64,000 nucleotides of DNA from Bryopsis sp. KO-2023 (lineage: Eukaryota; Chlorophyta; Ulvophyceae; Bryopsidales; Bryopsidaceae). The first letter of the stretch is position 1. Each line of letters begins with the position of its first letter. A program made the translations under genes and the position numbers. Shown here one piece after another: positions 20,400-34,497 of this stretch. The notes under the pieces were generated by a model, which saw only the letters and a list, made by a program, of their open reading frames with translations, did not search any database and had not been told where the DNA came from. The DNA is taken from NCBI GenBank assembly GCA_030272585.1, contig BSYQ01000001.1, forward strand, positions 8,881,001 to 8,945,000, in the 5' to 3' direction.

Positions 20400-22514
20400 T
20401 CAACTTGAGGATTTCTTTTCGGAGCACACCCTTCGAGTTGCTTCATCCCCTTCAGCAACACCCACTGCTCTCCTTTTCCTCCCACATAATTCATTCTTTC
20501 CCCCCTCCGGCTTGACCCCATCAATCTCCTCTACTTCATTTCCAGTGTCGGAGGCTGACTGCTCCTCTCCGGCCTCCTTATCAACCCTGCTTTCAACTCG
20601 GGTGGGTAAAACAGTGGAGGGAGTGGAGGCATTGTTACCCAGCTCCTGCCAGGTCCCCAACGCTATTTGAGTCATTTTGAATCTGTCCCTCATCGTGGTG
20701 CTCTCCGCTTCCCCACATCCGGAAAAAGACTCTGTCTTGCCTTCGCTCCGGGGGGATGCGTCCGGCTCAACCACCAGCTCTTCGACAATCGCAGCCACTC
20801 GCTTCGCGAGTCGCCCCAACAGATCCGTGGAGTAAAACGGCTGTTTGAGGACGGCCTCCAGGTAAGGTGCCCGTAGAGGCAGGTGCGTCTGCTTGTCGTG
20901 CTTTTTGAGAATTTTTGTGACTGCTGCGTAGTTCAGCAGACCCCAGTGCAGCAATAGGACGATTTCGCCTGCAGGGTCGTTTTCAGAAAAAAAAATCAAT
21001 GGCAATTTCCTATCCTGACAGAATTTCTCAGATGACCCTCCCAAGCTAAACACAGAGGTTCTGCTAATTGCTGATATCTGATTGTGCAGCATGCCTTTTT
21101 TCGGCTTGCTTGCTCGGGAAATGATCCATTAGATGTAAGAAGCCATGCGTTTTTGACCAACCCGCTTTCATATTTTTTCGTACACATGTAGAAAGGGGGA
21201 ATTTCTTGCCATGTACAGCAAGGGTATGGAAAACTCCATCTAATCAAGCGTTGCTCACCGTGGAAATCAATGAAAGCTGCTTTCAGTGGCTGCAGATCCT
21301 CCTTGTTGTCAGACTTGTGCATCTGATTTAGCTCTGCTTCCAGAGCCTGCAGCCTAATTACAACTTTCTCCTCCGCATCCATGAAATCACTGTTCAGATT
21401 TGACAGTTCCTGGGTAGAAGAAGAAGAAGCCACCACCTCATGTCAGTCATGCCTCCATTCAGCATTTTGGGGGAGCAAGAGTTCTGGAGGGTTCAGTACA
21501 GGACAAATCTGTGCAAGCATTGCAAAATCAATTTCATGGTGCAGGGCTGACTCCATAGATTATTTTCTGACGATTTTGTTTACAGCATATTTCCCAGGAT
21601 GCATGTCTGCAGTTTCTTTTCTTTTTTCAGAAATGCACCCTTTATTTAGCCTGCAATTTCCTTACCGTTCCGTTCTATCGTTTTATTTACTTTATTTCTA
21701 ATTATTTTTGGATCGCCCCCCCATTGTTGCATTCATCGTTTGTCACGAGTCGAAAACAAAGTGGCTGTTTTTTTTTTTGCGTTTTTTTTTATGTATTGAA
21801 ATGGCAAGCTCTACCTCATTCAGGGCTTTGATAAAAACAGTCTCTTCAGCTGATAACACACCAGGCGAAGCGGAAGGTGCAGCAGCCTGTTTAAGAAAAC
21901 ACATAACACACCAGCAAACACTCATTTATATATCTATATATAAATAAACACACTAATCACAATTTCTAATCACACTCTAGAAAACCACAAAATAATTATT
22001 TTTGAAACAAACTCACAAAAATTATTTTTGGGAATTTTTATTTTATTTATCTCTATTTTTTGCAAGCAAATTTCTTTGTCCACTTCTGTGAACCTTCCCT
22101 TTTCATGAAGAATAAAGAAATTCATCCTGAAAAAAAAAAGAACTTCAAGAAAGAATTCATACCTCGTCTTTTGGAGAGACAGGCGACGAACACTCACAGA
22201 CGTCAGAAGCTTCCTTTCCACGTCCTGGACAGAAACCAAAAGAATTTTGCTCCAACCTCTTTACGCACGTTTCAAGGTACGAGACCTTTTTTTCCAAACA
22301 CACGACACATCGTGCGACATCTTCTATCGACCTGTGGGTTTTCCAACACCTCTCCACAACAACGAACCCTCCCTGAGTTCCAAATCTCGTTTTTCGTTTC
22401 TCTACCTTCCGCTGCCTTTATGTGCTTCAACAACTTCTTCAATTGCTTGTAGCGCAAGAAGTGTTTGTCGGGTATTTGCTCCCCTATTCTCTGTATAACT
22501 TTCCCGAATTTCAT
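20400..22514 (-). CDS. SPX: SPX-domain protein (phosphate / inositol-pyrophosphate sensor)
   Basis: Five exons on the minus strand: 22286-22514 (alternative donor gives 22304-22514), 22163-22224, 21815-21886, 21259-21409, 20400-20968; about 360 aa. The protein opens MKFGKVIQRIGEQIPDKHFLRYKQLKKLLK, the N-terminal SPX helical hairpin. It continues through ELSNLNSDFMDAEEKVVIRL to DFHGEIVLLLHWGLLNYAAV and TKILKKHDKQTHL. The KILKKHDK lysines form the family's basic inositol-pyrophosphate surface. After PFYSTDLLGRLAKRV a 120-residue acidic, low-complexity tail follows, with no RING, MFS or EXS domain. It is therefore a stand-alone SPX protein. Plant ones bind PHR factors in the nucleus when phosphate is plentiful; here that role is inferred. 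Exact exon-1 donor is uncertain. Confidence 0.88.
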
Positions 22515-23318
22515 TCTTCCGCTTTAAAAGAGCCCCTTCTGGCCGATGTCTTTTTCTTCCAGAATATGCAGTCCAAACTCCACTGGAGCGATAGAGTTTT
22601 TTTTTCCTCGTCTTTAAAGTCGTTCCCTCGCCTCGAAGCAGGTCGATCCTTCCCGCGAGAAGTTAGCTGATTTTCTTGCACAACGGTGCGCCTTTGCGAG
22701 TACAGCAAGCTTCTTGTCGACAGGGATTCAGGAGAACAAAGGAATTGGTGTCCGAATATGGATCGCGTCGGAGAATATTCGATGAAGCGAATTCAAACGG
22801 TGCCGGCGAACGTGTGGACTGCGTCATCTCAACCGCAATCTGCGAGAGCGGCAAATCGAACTCCCAAATCCAACTTGATTGGGTCGGGATCGGCGCCGCA
22901 AAAGGGTTGCGCAGACGAAACTGTGCTTCGATGGCGGACTCATCCTGAGTCTGCCAGAATTCCAAAGGATTGGACGGTGGATGCCTCCAGCGAAACAGCA
23001 TTTTTCAGTAGTCGGTTGGGTTGGGCTCATTCGTCAATATTGCAATGATTTCTAATCAGATTTGGGAAGCATGGCTGTTCTGTTGGCCAGTCAAATCAAA
23101 CTGAATTACACCATCCACCTCCCCACACATAATCCACCTGAGAACTCAGCCTGATTTGCCAATATTCTTTCCGCCAGATCCATCCAGTCCACCATTGAAA
23201 ATCCCATCAAAAAAACCATTCCACATTTTGCAGCATCAAAGACCAAACGAGAATGAATTGCCACCCCAAGGATCCAGAATGAAATATGTTGCGTCCTGTT
23301 GCGATATGGCGTGTTTTT
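22515..23318. other. intergenic region upstream of SPX
   Basis: Contains the SPX promoter and the eL22 3' UTR. A 120-codon plus ORF (22686-23048) is rich in Ser, Arg and Ala and matches nothing I recognise. It lies where SPX 5' sequence is expected, so it is probably chance. Confidence 0.4.
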
Positions 23319-24572
<1,254 letters not shown>

Positions 24573-25931
24573 ATTCAAACTGAAAAAAAGAAAACACCCA
24601 AACACCAACCATTCAAAAACCTTTCACCGTCCACAAAAACGCAGACACTCCCATTCCAACCCCCAAAAACTTTTTCTTAAACCGCAGTTACGGCGTATCA
24701 CCTTTCTCGAGGTGAATAAAAAACTCCTCTCCTCTAATCCAACGCTCCGACGACCTCTGTGTGGCGGCGAACTCAGGGGAATCCGAAACGAAGAATGCCA
24801 AATTTAATCGCGCGCGCGTCGTTGCTGATGACTAGCCTTACAGTCAGTGCCATGTCTGACTGCAACGTCAAGATCGCATCTCGCTGTTCATTCAGTTCCT
24901 TGGACAGGAATTTCCCAAGAAATCAGTTGAATAGAAATCGGCACCAGTCCACACATTTACTGAACCACCAAGCAACCAAAAACAAAAAATACTTTGGGAG
25001 GAGGGTGTGGGGTTGGGGCTTGGTGATCGAGCAGGAAGATTGGTGAGGGTGGTGGTCGATGGGTCATTTTTTCAGTGAGGTGTCCATACCCACAAGATAA
25101 CTTTAGGAATTCTTCTTTTCACTCCCATTACACTTCTAAATGTGAACAACTACAAGGCAGAATATTTCTGGATCAGCACAACTCCATTCATTCTGTTCAA
25201 ACAATGAACAATTCCCTCAATTGTTCAATGCAAATTCTCCCTACTTTGACAGGGATGGGTTGGTAATGGCTCAGGGACGATATGATGGTGGTGGCGGAGA
25301 ATGAACTCGTCTTTTATAGATTTTGTTGAGCAACATAAATAGAGACTGTTGAGCTGAACAGTACAGAAATGTTTTTGTCACAGGTAATGTGTTGCTGATA
25401 GTGAATTTAATTGCAGAGCTAGGTTGATCTGTATTGCTTGAACACTAGGGATGCCTCAGGAAAAGTGATTTCACTTTTCCTTAAGGTCATGGAGAGCAAC
25501 ACTCAGCCCCTCCTGTTTCTTTTAACAATTTTCAACCTCAGTCACAACTGATGGCTTTCATTGCATGGCATGTCTCAGCCAACATGGGGGAAAGATGATA
25601 AAATTAAGGGGGGGGTGCCAGTCGAAGATAACCCACTAAACCCTATCTGCCTGGTACCAGCGATTATTTTTCTTTATGGGAGGGGCAGGAGGATGATGGG
25701 GCGACACCAGGAGGATCTGTCGTTACATAACATAACATAATTACATCTGTCGTTCCGCAACCGAATCCACAGGCTCGAATTTTGGGCGGAGATTGGAGGG
25801 CGAATCAGTTGCTGTCATTGTTTCCCTCCGTCGGACTGGCAGCACTTCGAGCAAGCGACACATCAGCGTTGTTCTCAGGGGACAAGTATTTGGTATGCCG
25901 CAGGGTTTTCGCGTTTTGCCAAGGTCTGAAG
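24573..25931. other. divergent intergenic region between eL22 and the calredoxin-like gene
   Basis: 1.36 kb without a convincing gene. A minus-strand frame around 24780-24920 reads LSKELNEQRDAILTLQSDMA and is helical in character. No flanking splice sites or start could be confirmed, so it is not called. An upstream in-frame extension of the calredoxin-like ORF to 25782 has no ATG. Confidence 0.45.
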
Positions 25932-27092
25932 ATGTTGAGCGCAGCTAACGGTATACAGTGCGCCATAGGTCGCACCGTCCTAGCCCCCGTTCGCCCCTTG
26001 AGTGGCGGCGCGATCCGACACGAAACGTCGCCAGCATCTGGAGGACGACGTAAAATCGTTCCGCGCGCTGTTCCGGTGCACAAGCCAACGAATATATGTT
26101 TGTCAGACGACGAGGTTTGCTCGATAGAGGACAAATTTTCCGCGGCTGATCTCGACGGAAATGGCAGGATTGATATCGACGAACTCAGGGGGTTGCTCGA
26201 AAGCACGGACTGCGGAAAGGTGTACCTGATAGAGCACTGGATGCCGGAGCAGGAGGTCAAGCGGATCATGAAACAGTATGATCGCAGCCGGACTGGTTCT
26301 TTATCCTACAAAGAGTTTCTTTCGATGGTGCAGGATGGGGTTTTGTTGGAGGGGAAATTGGACGAATACCGGGCGGCATTTGACGCTGCAGATACGAGCG
26401 GGTACGGAAGCATCAGTTTCAACGAGCTTTCGACACTTTTCAAGAGCTTGGACCAAGATATTACCGACGAAGATCTGCTGGAGGTGATGCACCGATACGA
26501 CCTGGACGAGTCCGGGCAGATTGAATTCAACGAGTTCTTGCTTTTCTTTCGGAATCGCCTGCTCGAGCTGAGGGACGTGATGGACTACCTCCATCTGAAA
26601 CACCCCGACCTCGGCGAATCTGAGAAGAAAACCCAAAACTTGGTGGACGTCAAGGAGGGCGAAGTGACGACGGTGTACTTGGACACCGAGCTCGACGAAG
26701 TTTTAGCGGATGCGTCCGACAAGCTCGTGGTGCTGTTCGTGGGATTGACTTGGTGCCGAGCGTCGAAAGCGTTGTCTGGCGTGTATAAAGCTCTCGCCAA
26801 AGGGTACCCTTCGGCTGTGTTTCTCAAACTGTACGGCAACTCCAACGCCAACACGAAGAACTTGTTCAAGACGAGGCTTCTCACGACCGCCACGCCCGCG
26901 ATTTTCCTGTTTCGCGAAGGCGAGGTGATCGCTTCTTTCAGCGGCGTGAACAACGTCAAGCTTGAGAAGAGCATCAGGGCAAATCTGGGTGGCGATCTGC
27001 CCGCTGCGTTGTACGTGGAGCAAGGAGAGGAGGGCGATGATGTGGTGGGCAAGGGGGATGTGGGTCGAGTGTGGGGTTCCAGAATGAGGTGA
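25932..27092 (+). CDS. calredoxin-like protein: four EF-hands fused to a thioredoxin domain with a single active-site cysteine; intronless
   Basis: 386 aa from the first in-frame ATG. Residues 1 to about 58 are basic and Ser/Ala/Arg-rich with almost no acidic residues, like a plastid transit peptide. Four canonical 12-residue calcium loops follow: DLDGNGRIDIDE (73-84), DRSRTGSLSYKE (117-128), DTSGYGSISFNE (154-165), DLDESGQIEFNE (190-201). A thioredoxin fold spans about 250-350: KLVVLFVGLTWCRAS, VYKALAKGYPSAVFLKLYG, and the cis-Pro block TATPAIFLFREGE (Pro322). The calmodulin plus thioredoxin order is that of Chlamydomonas calredoxin, a calcium-dependent chloroplast reductant of peroxiredoxin. 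Here the WCGPC motif is WCRAS (274-278): Cys275 stays, the resolving cysteine is Ser. Dithiol disulfide reduction is therefore unlikely; a monothiol or non-redox role is inferred. Confidence 0.85.
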   Translation: MLSAANGIQCAIGRTVLAPVRPLSGGAIRHETSPASGGRRKIVPRAVPVHKPTNICLSDDEVCSIEDKFSAADLDGNGRIDIDELRGLLESTDCGKVYLIEHWMPEQEVKRIMKQYDRSRTGSLSYKEFLSMVQDGVLLEGKLDEYRAAFDAADTSGYGSISFNELSTLFKSLDQDITDEDLLEVMHRYDLDESGQIEFNEFLLFFRNRLLELRDVMDYLHLKHPDLGESEKKTQNLVDVKEGEVTTVYLDTELDEVLADASDKLVVLFVGLTWCRASKALSGVYKALAKGYPSAVFLKLYGNSNANTKNLFKTRLLTTATPAIFLFREGEVIASFSGVNNVKLEKSIRANLGGDLPAALYVEQGEEGDDVVGKGDVGRVWGSRMR

Positions 27093-28110
27093 TGGAATCC
27101 ATCATACCCTGGGATTCAACCAGCCACAACAAGTAATGATTTTGATAACAACGCATGGCCCAGCAGAATTTTGATGACCTATTGAGGAATTTTGTGGACA
27201 CACTACTGACAGGGGTTGGGTGAATGATAGATGAATGTTTTTGATTTAATTTTGATGTATTTTGGACTTGTTGTAACATATCCTTGAACAGGTTGGTGAA
27301 GAACAGCTCCATGGTGTGAACAGACATTCAGTTTCGAACTGCAAAAATGTTCAGTTTTTTTTTTTTAAACATTAAAAGAAAAAAACTGTGTTGGTTATCC
27401 ACTTGCCTGGAGTGGGGTGATGCATCATTGTGACACTACCTCCACAAATTTGCTTTCTTTTCAGTTATTCATCTTAGCGCGAACACATCTTCAATATTGA
27501 AGGATAGAGAATGTATATTAAAAAAAAAAAAAAAGATTCCATGTATTGTCCTTTACTCGTTGCTCACTTCTCTGCCACCGCTCTCGCTAAAGTAGTCTAC
27601 CCCCCCCACTCGCTAAAAAGAATCACCTACAAAGCCATAAATCCTCCTGGCACACTGTTTCTCTCCACGCCACTATCAAGTACGAGGACCAGGAATAAAT
27701 ATTACAATCAAATATATATGGCATTTGATCCAAGCCCTCCGGAAAAAAAAACCAAACCCAAAAACAAAAGACCAGCAGCGCAATCCCCGACGCCCCTTTC
27801 CCCCCTTTTTTTTGTCCCTTTTTTTTCATATTTTGGAAATATTCCAATGGAGCCGTGATTCAAGATGGATGATGAGACATGTGCCACATACCAGGCCCTC
27901 TCACTCCTCCTCATATTCTCCATCTCACTCTTTTTCCTCCTGCTTTGGATGAGAAGCATTGAGAAAAAGAGCCAGAAAGACCAGAGGTCATCCATCCGAC
28001 CACACTCGGGCGCTTGGAATCATCCCACACTCTTCTTCATATTCGAGTAGTCTGAATGGAGGAAAATCCCGTGCGAATGTCATCCAGATTCCGAGCCATC
28101 GGATTGCAGC
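27093..28110. other. convergent intergenic region
   Basis: Between the ends of the calredoxin-like gene (+) and the RNA polymerase gene (-). AT-rich with C-rich runs near 27600 and 27800. No coding signal beyond chance ORFs. Confidence 0.5.
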
Positions 28111-31100
28111 CTAGCTGAAAAAGTACACGGAGTCGTGAATCGTGCTGAGGTCTAGATCACCCAACTCTGGGACTTCTGGAAATTTGGACACCTCTGGATA
28201 CAATTTGATGAAATTGTTCCTGAGCTCTTCAAGCAAAGGTTTGCTGTGCAGGCGGAAGAAATTTTCCCTCAAAATGACGTTCATTTCATCCACCGAGCCA
28301 GCGTGAGTCCAGAAGGAGTCGTGAACGCCAGCGAATGCCAGACCCGATTCGTGGCAACCGATTGCCGTCATCATCATGTGGGAAGAGTCCAGAGAATGGA
28401 CGTAGTTGGGTGGGAATGCACTCCGTTGTCGCTGTTTCATCACGGGACTGCCAGCATCTTGGTTGCTGAGGTTGAGTTGTTGAAGCACCGTCCTTACAGT
28501 CAAAGTATCCTTGAAAACGACAAGAAAACGAATTCCCACGGTCATTCATGATGCGTTTTCGCCCAACAGCAATAAATGTCCAGGTTTAATTTATGCTCCT
28601 GTGATTTTTGGTGGGTATTGAGTCAAAAAACATATACATATAGAACACCATAAGACAAGATACAGTCCGTTTTAAAGGCATCCCATTGCACTCGCACACA
28701 AAAAATTCAACGTGGGATGAAAAATCAACTTGTTCTTACTTGGCGCCTGTAAGGTTGCATGACAGGAAGACCTAGGGGTGTTTTCCACACCACAGTTTTC
28801 CCGGTTGCTGCGATGAGTTGTGCACAGTCGGCCAACCAAAGCATGATATCTTTGGCATTACTGAACATGTCATGCAATCCAGCCAAGGTCACTTTGGCAG
28901 CGTATGCAGACACTTTGTACACGGTGTTGTCATCATCCCACCTAATCCACAAACCAATCGTAAGTCCTTGTCTTCAGGGAAAACCCCCTGAGCAGATCAC
29001 CACTCTGCACTGGAAATCAGCAGAAGAAATGAACTGAGAAATATGCATCCATACATGCATACACGCATCCATGCGATGGATTGTTTTGGGTTTGTATGAA
29101 CATTTCTGTAAAACAAACACCCATTGGACACACTTATCCATGCATCCATATGCAGGGACAAAAAGCGAAAGATTTGCTACTCCTCACCCTCGTTCCCTCA
29201 ATCTATTTGCGATTTGCTCCCTGGCCCCGATGAAAGTAACGCCATACACCGAAGTCATCACAGTTTGCTTCACCAGCTTTCTGTCCACATGCCCCATCAA
29301 CTTTAGAGCAACGTCATGACCCATCTCGGCCTCCCGATCCACCTTCGCAGCCACGATCTTAGCAATGCCTGTGTAAACGTCTTGGGGGGCTTCGGCCGGC
29401 AACAGATTGACTGCCATACCTCCTTTGGAATCACGGCCAAGGGCTGCATAATGCTGGAGACCATTACAGGAGCCATCCTGCAAGGAAAAATCACAAAATT
29501 TACACTTACAGAAACAGGACAGCAGCAAGAATTTCCCAGACATGCATGAATAAGGTGTTTTGCAACGAATCCTGAAGGAACCAGACATGCATCTGGCAGA
29601 TTAAGGAAAGGAGAATTGTTTCCTGAACAGATGAGGGGAAATCGAACCTGATGGACATGCATACAGCTAGGGAAATTCTCCGGGTCGTCCGAATTCAAGG
29701 CATCTCGAATTTCTTTGCACGTGGCCAGCAGCTGCCAAGGCTCATCAGCGTTCATCCACCATCTGAAACCGTCGAGGGGTGAATTCGCTGAATCCAGGAT
29801 TTGCTCGAGATGCTCCTGACCGAACTGTTTTCGCTCTGCCTCGGGGAGCTTGTCGGCCCCACCACCGTAAAGATTCGCTATTTGGATGTATAGCCAATTG
29901 AGGCCATGGGGTCCCAGAGGTCTGGGGTCAGCAAATTTTAGCATTCCACGGGAAACGTCGGAGCCCAAGTGATTCAAGTGGGGGGGGATTGGATAAGCTC
30001 GACCTCTGCAAGAAAGATGACAGGGAAAGGAAGAGGAGCATGTCAGTGACTGTACAGTGATGGGCTCTTTTTACAACACTCTCATGTTTCGTTTGGATGC
30101 TACCATAACTTTAATGATTGAAGTGTGATCTCACACTAAATTGGCTTTTCACTCTTTTGAAAAGAGGGATATGTTGGAAGCAACAAAGAAATATCTCTAT
30201 ACATATATCTCTATTTTTTTTGGCAGACAGAGGGGATGCGACAATGACTAAAAATGAGGTTCACCTGAAATCCACGTTATGTGGGAAGTAAAACCTCTCC
30301 TCCTCCTTGAACTTCTCAGCCACTCCCAGTTTCAGCGTGAAATCGCTCCGTAGCGAGAACAGCTCTCGATTTTTCTTCTTAGCTTTTCGCGTCGCTTCTT
30401 TCCGGACCAACATTTCTACAAAAGATTCACCTGCACACTGACAACCACAAAACGCTGGTCCACCTCAGGCTTTTAAATTCCCACATCTCGTTCGCAAAAA
30501 ACTAACTCTTCACCGGCTGCGGAACGACACCCCTCCCTTCCATAAACGGTTTGACCTTCTCAGCAAAAATCCACCGTTTTTTCCTTTTTCTTTTTCTTGT
30601 AACACAAAAGTCGCCCCTCACCGTAGCGTACAATGCTCCTCTTCTGTTGCTCAGCCTATATCGATTTTGCCCTATTTCTGGGATCGGCACATCCTGTCGA
30701 GACGGAAGGTCCAGAACTCCCCCACCCTGCTCCCACACTTGAGACACAATGTCCAGCACCTCTTTGTTAATCTTCCTGCAAGCGCAAAAAAAATTTCCCA
30801 CATTACTCTGTCTAATTCTTAGTAATTAGTATTATCAATACTTCTACTTAGATTTTTTTTATTTTGTCCAGGATCAAAGTGGGGGGCTTGTGAAGAATGG
30901 GTGGGGATATTTGCCAGGCTGGATTTCGTTGCTCACCAAGGGGTGTTGCCGAGAACATTCAGAGCTTTGTAAATGCTCTTCATGGATCCATTTCCGTCAG
31001 CCACCCTGAGCAGCTCCATCTGTTCTTCGTTTCCTCTCACTCGCATTACGTTGCTGATCAATGACAAATAGCCCCCCGTTCTGTGAGCTCGCCATTCTTT

Positions 31101-34100
31101 TGGTGGGTACACCATAGGCAAGGCCCGCTCCAGAGCAATCGTGGTATGCTGCAACCCACCAACAAAACAGGAAAAAAATAAGGCTGGAACAAAACTATGT
31201 GAAACGGAATAAAAATATAACCTATAAGTATAAATTTTCAAGAAAAAAATGAAAAAGAGCGACAAAATCACCATTCAAAAACGGATCAAATTGCAATTTC
31301 TCTGAGCGGCGAGAGGTCATGAAGGGAATTCAAGCACATCTTTCATTACTTGCTTTCTCAAGGTTCTGCTTATTGTAGCGACAAGCCTATCGATTTTTTT
31401 TTCGCATTGTTTCGATGACAGATGTGCTCGCACCATTCCGCAATCCTCGATGGCCCTGATGACGGCCGGATGGATGGTGAGAACACCTTCGCACATCGGT
31501 CGCATTTTCCCCCTTTTCCAAACCAATTCGTGGCAAATGGCAGGGACGCTCCTCTTCGAGATGTCCACCTTCGCCACTTGGATCAACAGCTCTAGTAATT
31601 TTGCCCCTAGCTGCACACGCAACAGTCAACACCCTCATTTTTCGCAGGATATAATGTAGCCCTCATAGCCCAGTTTTGGGGGGGTCAACTCAGGAGTCCA
31701 TGACAAAGAGATTTTTTTTTTCAAAGAATTAGGGATATCGAGGTGGTGGCTTTCAAAGAAAAGAGTACAAAAAAAACACCAGGAACAGAATCTGCACACC
31801 ACGGTAAGAAGAGTTTGACGAATTTGTTCAATGGCAATGGCTTCGTGCACTAAACTGTGTGGACTTTTCTGAGCAATTCTTGTTCTTTCCTTTTTCCTGC
31901 GTGTGTTTGTGTGTGTGTGTTATTTTTATTCAGGGAACTCTACGTGCCTGTGCTTGTATACCAGCTCCCCATGGCGCAACATCCGAGGCACTCCGACGAG
32001 CAGCATATTGGACATCCTTTTGCGTGATGCCCTTCTGTGCCCACTTGTTTCGGTGAGTTCGGAGTTTCTTCCCCAGAACGAGAGCGTCCTATTTGCACAA
32101 TCCCAAATTTTCCCATCAGTCTTTTCATTGTCGTCGTCCTCCAACAAAAGAGCAGTTCCTCGTCTTTCTTTTTTTTCGAGTTTTTCCTCTTTTTTTTCCG
32201 CTTCCGAGGTTTTGAAAATGAAACGTCAAATCACATGAATGGATGGACTCTGAGTTTAACGAATGCACCGTAGACATTCAGTTTCAAGTCCAGAGAGGCA
32301 ATCCAAAGAATTCCCTCCAGCAACAATTAGTCATAGCCCACAGACACTGTTTGTTTGTGTTTTTTTTTTGGTATGCTTTCTTCCAAACTTCTTGTTGGAC
32401 ATCTGCGCGAATTGTTTTTGTTTTACCTTGGCCATTTTCTTTTCCCAAGGTTGCATCTCTCTATCGAGTTCGATTTCCTCCACAAGCGACAAGGCCAGCC
32501 CCTCGGGAGCATCCGAAGACATGGCTTTCTTGATTTTCCGAATTCGGGAGTTTCGTTTCTGAGCCTCGCTTTTTAGTCTAAGAAGTTGAACTTGATCCTC
32601 GATGGCCTGATCAACACAAACAGCCCCTCGTGAAAATTCCTTCACGACTGGAAGCCTCACAGAAGCATCCCGAATTTTCTTTCTTTTTTAATAAAAAGAT
32701 ATCTTTTCCATCGGCTTACCTTTCCCACTTTCGTAGCAACGGCAACCACTTTGGCTTTACCCCCCTCTCCTTTGTCGCCCTTGACCAGCATTCCCAATGA
32801 GACTGGAAAAAATCACACACACACGCACATTGTTTCTCAAATTCATGAACCCCTTTACCTTTCCTCCCCCCTCTTTAATTAAATGGAGATATTTTTGATG
32901 TTATTTTGAATGCTTTTGGGGGTACCTTCGCAAATGAATGTTGGCCAATTATTTGTTTATTAGTCATTCTACTCTAATTTACCAAATAACTGATCACCTG
33001 TTCTGCCGGACTAATCAATTTTTCATTTCAAAAATCACTCTAGGGGGAGTAAAACTCAAAACTCAAAAACTGGAAGCTGGATTTAAAGGCGGAAAATCAG
33101 TAGACACAGATTGATCAAATTTTTTTCATATTAACGAATGTGTGGAAGAGATGCTCTCTCTCCGTTGTCGTTACGTGGTTTCAAATTTTTCCCACTCACT
33201 GTGCATGCAAATGACCGCCATTTCTTCAGGCTCCAGGAGGACGAAATAGGGCGCCACCTTTTCCCGAGATTGCTTATCCACACTCTGCATCCACCACATC
33301 ACCCAATTCCAGTCAGCCCCACCAACCCCATTTCCGACATTTCGAAAAACTACCTCAGCATCAAAACAAATTTGTCAAAAATGTCGATTTATTTCAAACC
33401 CCCCACCCACCCCAGACCCCTCTAAAAGCTAGACTCGAAATTCGGACATCAATAATCCATTTCATTTCTGAATCGGTTTTTCTTTCTGTTCCCCTTCCAC
33501 CCGCCACCACCAAGGGCTCTGGCCATCAGTTGAACTGGAAAAGGTTGGGGAGATGGGCAAAAAAAATGCGTTTTACACCACAAAGACACCCACATGACTA
33601 ATCTCTGGTTTCTCGCCCCCGTTCAAGCCTCCTCCCGCCCGTTCGGGTGGGCTTCTCCAAAACGCCCAATCAAGATCGTACGTCCATTCCTCACCCACCC
33701 TTTGTTGTTCGTTTTTGATCGCCGCCACCAACGGCTCAAACCATCTCAATAGCAAACGCTTAGCCCTCGGCAGTGCCGCCACCATATCCCGACTTTTCGC
33801 GCTCTTCACTTCTTTCTTGTATTTTTCCAGCGCGTCGTACAGGGACCTCTGTTCCAACTCCACTTGCTTTTCGTATTGTCTCTCCATATATTTCCGGGGG
33901 AAGCGATATTCCTTTCCAGAAACCGAAGGCTGGTCTTCCAAAGAAACCGACGACCTGACGCGATCGCTCTCCCCATTCGCGTGCACCGTCTCCCCCAAAC
34001 TGCACGGAACAGCTCCGTTGGGCTGTTCTGGGCGGCGCTTGAGATCCTCCACCCAACTCAACAATCCAATTAGCTCTTGCCCGACCTCCTTCTCCTCGAC

Positions 34101-34277
34101 ATCGACCGTTTTCTCGTTTACGGGTTGCATCAGCGCCGCAGGAGACGAATATCGAGCGGGAATCTCGGCGGAAGGTTTCGTGGGGAGGCCGTCGCGCGCT
34201 CCCGACAGCCCGAGACCTGACGACTGGACGCGGCGGCCGGCATTTCGCATGCCACGCGTCAACATGGAGGGCAGCAT
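28111..34277 (-). CDS. RPOT: phage-type single-subunit organellar DNA-directed RNA polymerase
   Basis: Fourteen minus-strand exons: 33699-34277, 33200-33284, 32720-32802, 32427-32606, 31948-32088, 31350-31610, 30937-31148, 30622-30775, 30531-30558, 30265-30430, 29648-30005, 29188-29477, 28740-28941, 28111-28509. All phases close, giving 1045 aa, typical for the family. The N-terminus ([18 protein letters not shown]) is basic and organelle-targeting. Key blocks are [25 protein letters not shown], the [14 protein letters not shown] core, [30 protein letters not shown] (motif A Asp), [16 protein letters not shown] (motif B Lys and Tyr), HDSFWTHA (motif C Asp) and a C-terminal VYFFS. It transcribes mitochondrial and possibly plastid DNA; the targeting signal alone does not decide which. 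The donor of intron 5 is read as GC (CAG|GCACGT), chosen because it keeps the conserved spacing before LGAKLLELL. Confidence 0.93.
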
Positions 34278-34497
34278 CGTCACGTTCCGACGCGGTCGGC
34301 GAGCAACAGTGGTGACGCTCGTGGCATTTTGCGCAAGAGTCTGCTGGGTTTCTGGAAAAAGGGAAGGCCCACTCAACTCGATTACGCATAGGAATACGTA
34401 CCGTTCCCAATGTACGGCAAAACTGTCAGGACCCCTAAAAAAAAAACAAGTTGCGAGGATTCGATTTGCATTGGGGTCATTTTCCAGCAGCACAACG
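34278..34497. promoter_or_regulatory. bidirectional promoter region between RPOT and DPH2
   Basis: 220 bp separate the two divergent start codons. No TATA-like box is obvious. Both products serve gene expression (organellar transcription, eEF2 modification). Co-regulation is inferred from spacing alone. Confidence 0.5.

Noticed and set aside
24780..24920. Possible minus-strand exon (LSKELNEQRDAILTLQSDMA)
   Set aside because: No start, partner exon or family match could be found.
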